A DNA stretch of 29,723 nucleotides from Ruminococcus sp. UBA3767 (lineage in GTDB: Bacteria > Bacillota > Clostridia > Oscillospirales > Ruminococcaceae): positions 9,012-38,734 of the forward strand of contig DFFV01000016.1 of the NCBI GenBank assembly GCA_002371625.1, written 5' to 3'. A program made the position numbers and the translations under genes. This document shows, in pieces, positions 1-6,948 of the stretch; position 1 is the stretch's first letter, and every line of letters begins with the position of its first letter. The notes beneath the pieces were generated by a model, which worked only from the letters and a program-made list of their open reading frames with translations, was not told the DNA's origin and did not search any database.

Positions 1-160
1 CATCGGGGTTAAAAAATAGTTATGGACAAGAAATGCGGTTAGGAAACAGTCCTTCGCAATAAAAGATGTTCCTCAAATCATTTTATAAAACTTCTATATA
101 GGTGCTACCCTTAACGTTCTGCTTTTTTGCATTTTATATAAAAAATCGTGCTCGATGCTA

Positions 161-189
161 TTGAAATTTAGTCGTAATTGTGGTATACT
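161..189 (+). promoter_or_regulatory. sigma-A promoter of recG
   Basis: A TTGAAA -35 box (161-166) and a TATACT -10 box (184-189) are separated by exactly 17 bp. Transcription should start near 196, about 25 nt before the recG start codon. This supports a short leader and argues against starting translation at the upstream in-frame GTG at 200. Confidence 0.75.
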
Positions 190-220
190 TGATAAGTAAG
201 TGCGAAGCGGAGGTGACAAA

Positions 221-2257
221 GTGAACAGTGAGCTTGATAAGCCCATAACCTACCTTAAAGGCGTGGGTCCCAAACGTGCCGAGCTTTATGCAAAAATGGG
301 CGTGTTTACGGTCTATGACCTGCTTTGTCACTATCCAAGGAGCTATATCGACCTTAATACCGTTACGCCGCTTTCTGACAGCGTAACGGGCGAGCAAACG
401 GTAGTTAAGGTGACTGTCGTTAAAAAACTGCCCGAAGCACGCATAAGAAAAGGGCTGAGCGTGTTCAAAGCAGTGGTTACCGACGGGACGGCAGACCTCA
501 CCGTTGTGATATATAACAGCTCGTTCCTGTTTGCCCAGCTCGAGCTCGATAAAGAATATTATCTCATAGGCAGGATAACAGGTACGCTGATTCGGCGGGA
601 AATGAATTCTCCGCTTGTTTTCAAAGCCGATACCGACTGCAAGGTGCAGCCCGTTTACAGACTTACCGAGGGCATATCGCAGAACGTGCTGAGAGGAAAT
701 ATGAAAAATGCCCTCGCAGCGTGCGGCAAATATATCTACGAGCCTCTTCCGCAGTGGGTGAAAACGCAGTATCAGCTCTGCGCCGAGGAGTACGCAATGA
801 ACAATATCCACTTCCCGAAGGACACTATCGGCTACGAAACTGCAAAAAAACGCCTCGTGTTCGATGAATTGCTCGTGCTCCAGCTCGGAATGTCGCTGAT
901 AAGGACAAAAAGCAGGCAGTACGCCTCTTTCAGCCTGAAAAATATCCCCATGCAGACTTTTTTTGAAAGCCTGCCGTTTGAGCTTACAGCCTGCCAGAAA
1001 AAAGCAGCGCTCGACTGTGCCGAGGATATGCAAAAGCAGTTCCCGATGAACAGGCTCGTTCAGGGCGATGTCGGCTCGGGCAAAACTGCCGTTGCAGCCG
1101 CCGCAGCGTACTTTGCCTGCAAAAACGGCTGCCAGACAGCGCTTATGGCACCTACCGAGGTGCTTGCCGCTCAGCATTACGATACTTTGAAAGGGTTCCT
1201 TGAACCGCTGGGAATAAAGGTCGCACTGCTCACGGGCGCACTCACGCAAAAGCAGAAAAATGCCGTGAGAGAGGGTGCGCAAAACGGCGATTTTGATGTC
1301 GTTGTGGGAACACATACCCTCTTTCAGAATTCCACGGGCTTTAAAAAGCTCGCCCTTGTCATCACGGATGAACAGCACAGATTCGGCGTCCGCCAAAGGG
1401 CAACGCTTGCGCAAAAGGGCGGAGCACCGCATAAACTCGTAATGAGCGCAACTCCGATACCAAGAACGCTTGCGATGATGATCTACGGCGATCTTGATAT
1501 CTCCGTGCTCGATGAGCTGCCAAAGGGCAGGCAGCCTGTCAAGACCTACGCAGTAACGGGAAAACTGCGTGAAAGGGCATTTGCTTATGTGAAAAAGCAT
1601 CTTGAGCAGGGAAGACAGGGCTATGTCGTCTGCCCGATGATAGATGAGAGCGATATGGAGCTTGCCGATGTTAAAAGCTATGCCAAAAAGCTCAAAGAGG
1701 GTGCTTTGAAGGACTACCGAATAGGGCTTTTGCACGGAAAGCTGGCAAGCGAAAAAAAAGAAAAGATAATGGCGGATTTCAAAGCGCATAAGCTCGACCT
1801 GCTCGTTTCAACAACTGTTATCGAGGTCGGCGTGGATGTGCCCAATGCTACGATAATGGTGATAGAAAATGCCGATAGGTTCGGTCTTTCGCAGCTGCAT
1901 CAGCTGCGTGGACGAGTCGGCAGGGGCAGCTTTGAGTCGGATTGTGTGCTCATCACCGATAACGTCAGCGAAACAACGGTAAAGCGCCTGAAGATACTTT
2001 CTTCAACTACCGATGGTTTTAAGATTTCCGAGGAGGATCTTAAACTGCGAGGCCCCGGCGACTTTTTCGGAGACCGCCAGCACGGCCTGCCTAAGCTCAG
2101 GATAGCTGATATGTCGCAGGATATGGACGTGCTGAAAAAAGCAAGGCACGCCGCAGAAATGATAACTCAGCAGGATCCTTTGCTGGAGAATGCCGAAAAT
2201 AAAGGCCTTAAAGAGCTCGTAGATAAGCTGTTTGAGGAAGGATTGACAGATAACTGA
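221..2257 (+). CDS. recG: ATP-dependent DNA helicase RecG
   Basis: RecG is a superfamily 2 helicase that remodels stalled replication forks and branch-migrates Holliday junctions in the cytoplasm. The 678-aa product has the usual family length. An N-terminal wedge/OB region (about 1-250) contains the typical opening YLKGVGPKRA. The helicase core follows, with Walker A GDVGSGKT (282-289, Lys288), DEQHRFG from Asp383 as Walker B, motif III MSATPIPRTLAM and motif VI QLRGRVGRG. I place the start at GTG 221 because GGAGG at 209-213 lies 7 nt before it; a GTG at 200 in the same frame has no ribosome site. The next gene begins 18 nt after the stop, so the two are probably cotranscribed. The identification is secure from the motifs. 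Confidence 0.97.
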   Translation: MNSELDKPITYLKGVGPKRAELYAKMGVFTVYDLLCHYPRSYIDLNTVTPLSDSVTGEQTVVKVTVVKKLPEARIRKGLSVFKAVVTDGTADLTVVIYNSSFLFAQLELDKEYYLIGRITGTLIRREMNSPLVFKADTDCKVQPVYRLTEGISQNVLRGNMKNALAACGKYIYEPLPQWVKTQYQLCAEEYAMNNIHFPKDTIGYETAKKRLVFDELLVLQLGMSLIRTKSRQYASFSLKNIPMQTFFESLPFELTACQKKAALDCAEDMQKQFPMNRLVQGDVGSGKTAVAAAAAYFACKNGCQTALMAPTEVLAAQHYDTLKGFLEPLGIKVALLTGALTQKQKNAVREGAQNGDFDVVVGTHTLFQNSTGFKKLALVITDEQHRFGVRQRATLAQKGGAPHKLVMSATPIPRTLAMMIYGDLDISVLDELPKGRQPVKTYAVTGKLRERAFAYVKKHLEQGRQGYVVCPMIDESDMELADVKSYAKKLKEGALKDYRIGLLHGKLASEKKEKIMADFKAHKLDLLVSTTVIEVGVDVPNATIMVIENADRFGLSQLHQLRGRVGRGSFESDCVLITDNVSETTVKRLKILSSTTDGFKISEEDLKLRGPGDFFGDRQHGLPKLRIADMSQDMDVLKKARHAAEMITQQDPLLENAENKGLKELVDKLFEEGLTDN

Positions 2258-2275
2258 TTCTTGGGAGGGATCAAT

Positions 2276-2944
2276 TTGAATAAACAGAAAACCATGACTA
2301 TCGAAGAAAAACTCGAAACCACCGCAAAGGCACTGAGGAGCAACAATATGCAGGCTTTTGTCGTGCAGGACTGCGAGCAGGCAGTGCAAAAGGTCAGCGA
2401 ACTGCTCAAGGAGGGCGAAACTATCTCCTGCGGCGGCTCGGTCAGCCTTGCCGAAAGCGGAGTGCTCGACCTGATGAAAAGCGGAAAGTATAACTTCCTT
2501 GACAGGACAAAGTGCGCAAACAGGGAGGAGGTCGAGGAAATATACCGCAAGACCTTCTGCGCCGATACTTTCCTCACTTCCGCAAATGCTGTGACGCTTT
2601 CGGGCGATATCTATAATGTGGACGGAAATTCAAACAGAGTTGCAGCTATCGCCTACGGTCCAAAATCAGTTATCTTCATCGTCGGCTGCAATAAGATAGT
2701 TGCCGACCTTCAGGAAGCGCAGCAGCGTGTAAAAAAGGTCGCTGCCCCTGCAAACGGCACAAGACTTGAGCTTACAACACCCTGCTCCAAAACGGGCGAG
2801 TGCATAAGCTGCAAAACAGGCGGCGGTATGACCGCAGGCTGCAAGAATCAGGGAAGAATGTGCTGCAGCTACCTCGTTTCAAGCTATCAGCGCCATAAGG
2901 ACAGGTATAAGGTCATCCTTGTCGCACAGCCGCTCGGATACTGA
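2276..2944 (+). CDS. LUD-domain protein (lactate utilization protein-like)
   Basis: This 222-aa product matches the LUD/DUF162 family related to LutB and LutC, seen in the stretch from SCGGSVSLAESG through VAAIAYGPKSVIFIVGCNK. Family members take part in lactate oxidation or have unknown roles. No lutA or lutB partner is present here, so a lactate role is not shown. The C-terminal tail is cysteine-rich with spacing C-x5-C-x2-C-x9-C-x6-CC, which could bind metal or an iron-sulfur cluster (inference). I choose the TTG start at 2276 because GGGAGG at 2263-2268 lies 7 nt upstream; ATG 2294 is an alternative that shortens the protein by 6 residues. It probably shares the recG transcript. No clear terminator follows. 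Confidence 0.85.
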   Translation: MNKQKTMTIEEKLETTAKALRSNNMQAFVVQDCEQAVQKVSELLKEGETISCGGSVSLAESGVLDLMKSGKYNFLDRTKCANREEVEEIYRKTFCADTFLTSANAVTLSGDIYNVDGNSNRVAAIAYGPKSVIFIVGCNKIVADLQEAQQRVKKVAAPANGTRLELTTPCSKTGECISCKTGGGMTAGCKNQGRMCCSYLVSSYQRHKDRYKVILVAQPLGY

Positions 2945-3110
2945 TGAAGTTTGTCAATTGTGTAAATTGTACATATTTTATGCAATGAAAAGCAACAACT
3001 CTTGCATATTTTCGTAAATTAGTTAATTCAGCAACCTTATTTGTGTAAAATGAATAAAAAACGGATAGTTATTTTGGCGAAATACTTAACTTAAAATATA
3101 GTTTAAGCAC

Positions 3111-3139
3111 TTGATTAAAAAAGAAAAAAGTGATATAAT
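3111..3139 (+). promoter_or_regulatory. extended -10 promoter of the pilus cluster
   Basis: TTGATT (3111-3116), a 17-bp spacer and TATAAT (3134-3139) preceded by TGA form an extended -10 sigma-A promoter. The predicted start near 3146 gives a leader of about 75 nt before pilC. It lies in an AT-rich 276-bp gap (2945-3220) that contains no gene. This is the only good promoter I see ahead of the six rightward genes pilC to the 642-aa pilin. Confidence 0.8.
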
Positions 3140-3220
3140 GTATAAAATGCATAATGTGTGTATTGTGCAATAATGCAGATAAATACAAGTTGCATTAATG
3201 GTGGAGGTGTATCTTAGAAA

Positions 3221-4417
3221 ATGAAAACTTATACCTATGTCGCCAAGGATACTTCGGGTAAGACCATAAAAGGCTCCTTTGAGGCTGAAAGTCCGCAGGA
3301 GGTCATGGATAAGATCTATGAACAAGGTCTTTACCTCGTAAGCTATTCCGAGGCACTTGGTTCAGGAAGGAAGTCAGTTTACAAGTTCAAAACCAAGGAA
3401 CTTGCGTTTGCCTGCAGACAGCTCGCTGCTATGATGACTTCGGGACTGACTATCGTTAAGGCTCTCAACATCCTTTATAAAGAGGAAGAGAAGCCAAGAC
3501 CGAAGGCTGTATGGCAGGATGTTTATGATGAGGTGCAAAAGGGTGCCAGCTTCACATCGGCTCTTGAAGAGAAAAAGGGATCTTTCCCTGACTTCATGAT
3601 CTCGATGATCGACGCGGGTGAGACCGCAGGTAACCTTGATATCACCATGCAGCGTCTGAGCGATTACTACGCTAACTCAAACAAACTGAACAACAAGGTC
3701 AAGAGTGCTATGACATACCCTATAATCCTGGGTGTTCTGTGTCTTGCAATGGTAGTCGGAATGTTTACATTCATCATGCCTATATTTGCAGGACTGATGG
3801 AAGAAGAAAAAATGCCGGCACTTTCAAAAGCACTGTTTGCTATAAGTGACTTTGTTAAGGCAAGATGGTACGTTGTGCTGATAGCGATATTCGTTATCAT
3901 CTTCGGTTGGATCTACGCTCTGAAGGTCGAGTCTGTAAGACTTAAATTCGACTACTTCAAGATCAAGATGCCGGCAGCAGGAAAGCTGATAGTTAAGATC
4001 TATGAAGGAAGATTCGCAAGAACTCTTTCGTCACTTTACTCCAGCGGTATCCCAATGATCGACTGTCTCGAGAGATCTTCGAGGATCCTTAACAACTCTT
4101 ATGTTGATAAGATGTTCATTCAGGTCGTTGACGAAGTTAAGCAGGGTTCTCCTATGTCACAGGCTCTTGCTAAGACAGAGATATTCGAGGGTATGTTCAC
4201 CTCGATCATCTACGTCGGTGAAGAGTCGGGTGCGCTGGACGAGATCCTTGAGAAAACTGCGGACTACTACGAGGAAGAAGCAGACGCAGCCGTAACAAGA
4301 CTTGTAGGACTTATGGAGCCTTTGCTCATCGTATTCATGGGACTTTGTATAGGTCTTTGCCTTGCAGGTGTGTTCCCATTGCTCTACGGCAGCTTGGAAG
4401 GACTCGAGAATTCGTAA
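3221..4417 (+). CDS. pilC: type IV pilus inner-membrane platform protein PilC (GspF family)
   Basis: PilC is the polytopic membrane platform that couples the PilB and PilT motors to pilin insertion and removal. The 398-aa product has the family length. It opens with the usual small domain (YTYVAKDTSGKTIKGSFEA), followed by two repeated T2SSF domains: the first about 65-190, containing AAMMTSGLTIVKAL, and the second about 265-390, containing LSSLYSSGIPMIDCL. Membrane segments lie near 165-190, 210-230 and 365-390. The ATG at 3221 has GGAGGTG at 3203-3209, with a rather long 11-nt spacing. It is the first gene of the pilus transcript. A 50-nt gap to the next gene holds only a weak 5-bp hairpin. 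The second-domain ending EPLLIVFMGLCIGLCLAGVF is typical of the family. Confidence 0.95.
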   Translation: MKTYTYVAKDTSGKTIKGSFEAESPQEVMDKIYEQGLYLVSYSEALGSGRKSVYKFKTKELAFACRQLAAMMTSGLTIVKALNILYKEEEKPRPKAVWQDVYDEVQKGASFTSALEEKKGSFPDFMISMIDAGETAGNLDITMQRLSDYYANSNKLNNKVKSAMTYPIILGVLCLAMVVGMFTFIMPIFAGLMEEEKMPALSKALFAISDFVKARWYVVLIAIFVIIFGWIYALKVESVRLKFDYFKIKMPAAGKLIVKIYEGRFARTLSSLYSSGIPMIDCLERSSRILNNSYVDKMFIQVVDEVKQGSPMSQALAKTEIFEGMFTSIIYVGEESGALDEILEKTADYYEEEADAAVTRLVGLMEPLLIVFMGLCIGLCLAGVFPLLYGSLEGLENS

Positions 4418-4467
4418 AGAAAAAACAGTGGGAGAACACTGAATAATAATAAGAGGTGAAAGAATAA

Positions 4468-6021
4468 ATGCTGTCTTTTGATATTTCAGATAGACAAATC
4501 AATGTAGTTAAAGGCGAAAATGCAGCCAATAAGATCAAGATCGATAAGTCGCTCACTATCGATATCCCCGAGGATATGATCCTCAACGGAGAAGTTATCA
4601 ACCTCTCCGGACTCAATGAGATAATCTCATCAAATCTTAAATCACAGATGATGACTGATAAGGAAGCAGTTGTTACTTTCTCATCCAGCAACATCGTATT
4701 CAAGGAGCTTATCGTTCCAAAGGGAAAAGGCTCTGAGTTCCTGACAATGGTTCAGAACCAGATGTCACAGGAAATGGGACTTTCCGATGACTACTCGATC
4801 TCCTATTCGGTAGTCGGTGAAGCAGGTGCAGATAACCCGGGCGCAGTTAAGGTGCTCGCTACTGCCTGCCCAAGTACGATAGTTGACAGCTTCAGAAAGC
4901 TGTTCAGCGTTCTGGGCATCAGCCTTAAGTCCGTTAACATCGGATGTAACTCGATCTCAAGAATCGTGCTCGCAGATAAGGCTAATCTTGACAGAATGCC
5001 TCTGCTCGTTTGCCAGATCGATGACAACTTCCTCGGACTGACACTGTTCGAGAATGGTCAGATGGCTTTCGCAAGATACGTTCCTATCTCACCTGATGAT
5101 TATGAGAGCGAAGATTACATAATGGAAGCTCTTAATGAGAACATCTTCAGAATGGAGCAGTTCAATAAGGCAAGAGGCGGTACGGGTCTGAGCAACGTTA
5201 TCCTCTATGGTAGGATCGAGGACTATATCAAGATAGTTGACGCTCTCGACGGACTCGAGATCAAGGCTTCTGTCCTCTCGGTACCGACTCAGATCACAGG
5301 TTATGAGAACTTTGAGTTCACTGTATTTGCAAATGCTATCGGTGCTCTTTATAAGAGAGATAAGCAGACTGAAAGGATCAACCTCCTCGAAGTTGACGAA
5401 ATGCAGGGCAAGGGCGGCGGAGCTATTCCGCAGACCTTCATCACAGCACTTATCATCGCAGCAGCTTCCGTTGTTCTTATCATTGCGATAACTATATTTA
5501 TCAATATCAGCATCGGTTCTGTTGAGAAGGATATCGACGATACCAACGATAAGATCGTTGAGGCTGATAAGAAGATCGCTGAAAACCAGGTTCTCCACAA
5601 TAAGCTCAACTATATCGAGCAGTGGAACCTCTATGCAAGCGCTGCAAAGAAGAACATCGAAACAACACCTTTCCTTAACCAGGAAAGATTCGATGAGGTA
5701 AAGAAGATACTCAAGGAGCAGAATGCAACTTACACAGGTATCACATATAATGAGGAAGACGGAACTATCGCATTCACAGAAGTGCTTGTTGATTCTCAGA
5801 AGCAGGTAAAGGTCCTTTGTGATGCGTTCAGGGATTCCAAGTATGTCGCTTATGTTCTCTATTCAGGATATGAAGGTATTGGCGCAGAGCTTGATTCCTC
5901 CGGAAATCCGATCAAGTCCAGCTCGTCTGTAACTGATAGCTCAAATGCTGCGGATCCAAAGGCTGGCAAGGTCGTTATAAGCGGTCTTACATTGTATTTG
6001 AAGGGAACAGGTGAGTTGTAA
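4468..6021 (+). CDS. PilM-PilN fusion, type IV pilus alignment subcomplex
   Basis: The 517-aa product looks like PilM and PilN joined in one chain. Residues 1-295 resemble PilM, an actin-like cytoplasmic protein, starting with MLSFDISDRQINVVKG. Residues 302-310 (ERINLLEVD) resemble the INLLP-type N-terminal motif of PilN, which normally docks into the PilM groove. One transmembrane helix follows at about 324-346, then a charged coiled coil (350-395) and a PilN-like periplasmic-type domain (about 400-517). Separate PilM is usually about 350 aa and PilN about 200 aa, so the length fits a fusion. SD AGAGGTGA at 4452-4459 precedes ATG 4468. The stop overlaps the pilO start (TAATG), implying coupled translation. 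The PilM/PilN identity is inferred from motif and architecture; order and context support it. Confidence 0.85.
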   Translation: MLSFDISDRQINVVKGENAANKIKIDKSLTIDIPEDMILNGEVINLSGLNEIISSNLKSQMMTDKEAVVTFSSSNIVFKELIVPKGKGSEFLTMVQNQMSQEMGLSDDYSISYSVVGEAGADNPGAVKVLATACPSTIVDSFRKLFSVLGISLKSVNIGCNSISRIVLADKANLDRMPLLVCQIDDNFLGLTLFENGQMAFARYVPISPDDYESEDYIMEALNENIFRMEQFNKARGGTGLSNVILYGRIEDYIKIVDALDGLEIKASVLSVPTQITGYENFEFTVFANAIGALYKRDKQTERINLLEVDEMQGKGGGAIPQTFITALIIAAASVVLIIAITIFINISIGSVEKDIDDTNDKIVEADKKIAENQVLHNKLNYIEQWNLYASAAKKNIETTPFLNQERFDEVKKILKEQNATYTGITYNEEDGTIAFTEVLVDSQKQVKVLCDAFRDSKYVAYVLYSGYEGIGAELDSSGNPIKSSSSVTDSSNAADPKAGKVVISGLTLYLKGTGEL

Positions 6022-6851
6022 TGAAATTAAATCATAGAGATAGAGTATTATTATCGGTCGTAATAGTTGTACTGGTCTGGGTAGTTGGTATCTGGTTCTT
6101 CATCGTTCCTGCATTCGAGGAACTCGGTGAGAAGAGAGATGAACTCAACGACAGACAGGTAGTTCTTTCACAGAGGAATGATAAGATCGAAGAGGATAAG
6201 GATCTTCCTCAGAGAATTGAAGCAGCATGGAAGAAGTCCGATGAACTCGGAGCAAACTTCTATGAGTATCAGTCAACACAGAACGCTACTGATACAGTTG
6301 ATAAGCTCCTTGATGACGCTAAGGTTCAGAACTCCACAATGGTCATCTCTGAGTACAGCGTAAAGAAGCTCAAGCCTTTCTACTATGTATCAAAGATCGC
6401 TACAACAGACTTTGATAACAAGGTTGACCAGTACGATAATGTTGGAAACAGCAGCTCAAATACTGATACAAGCAGCCAGGCTCAGACAATGCAGAAGCAG
6501 AACAAGGACGATGGAAGCGTTCTTGTTATCAATCCTAACGACGGCGTAGACGTTCTTTCTTACGAGATCGAGCTTAACTTCATCGGTAAGTACAGCGACG
6601 TTCAGAAGTTCTGCGAGAACCTTTCTAAGAACGTTCCGGGAAGTATGATCCTCTCAGGCCTCAGCATTTCTGATATCAGCGGTAAGGATCTTCAGCAGGA
6701 AAGAACAACAAACTCGGGAAGCTCTTCCGAGAAGCCTGCTGAGTCCAAGTCTGACAAGCAGGGCGTTGAAGCATTCGACGATAACGAGATCAAGGGAACG
6801 ATCAATATCAACCTTATCACCGTTAAGAAGCTCTCGAAGCCAACAGAGTAA
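6021..6851 (+). CDS. pilO: PilO-like type IV pilus alignment protein
   Basis: PilO partners with PilN to form the membrane-anchored ring-aligning subcomplex of the pilus machine. The 276-aa product has a short cytoplasmic start, one membrane helix at about 9-31 (VLLSVVIVVLVWVVGIWFFI), a coiled coil at about 35-75 and an extracytoplasmic alpha/beta domain. Two Ser/Gln/Lys-rich low-complexity stretches, near 140-170 and 230-255, make it longer than the usual 200 aa. Sequence conservation in PilO is low, so the call rests on topology and on position directly after the PilM-N fusion, with a 1-bp stop/start overlap at 6021. A strong hairpin follows its stop. Confidence 0.82.
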   Translation: MKLNHRDRVLLSVVIVVLVWVVGIWFFIVPAFEELGEKRDELNDRQVVLSQRNDKIEEDKDLPQRIEAAWKKSDELGANFYEYQSTQNATDTVDKLLDDAKVQNSTMVISEYSVKKLKPFYYVSKIATTDFDNKVDQYDNVGNSSSNTDTSSQAQTMQKQNKDDGSVLVINPNDGVDVLSYEIELNFIGKYSDVQKFCENLSKNVPGSMILSGLSISDISGKDLQQERTTNSGSSSEKPAESKSDKQGVEAFDDNEIKGTININLITVKKLSKPTE

Positions 6852-6859
6852 AATAGGTT

Positions 6860-6901
6860 CGAATTGGTAGGCTGAGCGTTAAAACTCGGTCTGCCAAATC
6901 G
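6860..6901 (+). promoter_or_regulatory. long intercistronic hairpin without U-tract
   Basis: Positions 6864-6876 and 6885-6897 form a 13-bp stem (three G-U wobbles) around the 8-nt loop 6877-6884. After an A-A mismatch, three more pairs join 6860-6862 to 6899-6901. No run of T follows, so this is not a standard terminator. It sits between pilO and the first pilin gene and could mark RNA processing, stabilise one side of the transcript or attenuate it (inference). Confidence 0.7.
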
Positions 6902-6948
6902 TGCTATATAATGGTAAAAGTTTTAATGATTATGAAAGGGTGGTAAAG

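Noticed and set aside
1..160. Possible 3' end of an upstream gene at the left edge
   Set aside because: A plus-strand frame stays open from position 3 to a TAA near 60, but it is too short to recognise and no terminator follows.
158..1789. 543-aa open frame on the minus strand opposite recG
   Set aside because: It lies wholly antisense to recG, which has all helicase motifs. It has no ribosome site and no recognisable domain, and its composition fits a shadow frame.
2979..3008. 7-bp inverted repeat TATGCAA/TTGCATA downstream of the LUD gene
   Set aside because: The loop is 16 nt and the stem AT-rich, with no T-run; this can arise by chance in such sequence.
3146..3220. Cyclic di-GMP riboswitch before pilC
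   Set aside because: The leader is too short and lacks the conserved GEMM-type sequence blocks.
6901..6948. GTG start and TATAAT box ahead of the 788-aa pilin
   Set aside because: The GTG lacks a ribosome site and would place extra charged residues before the leader. The TATAAT at 6907 has no -35 box at a suitable distance.
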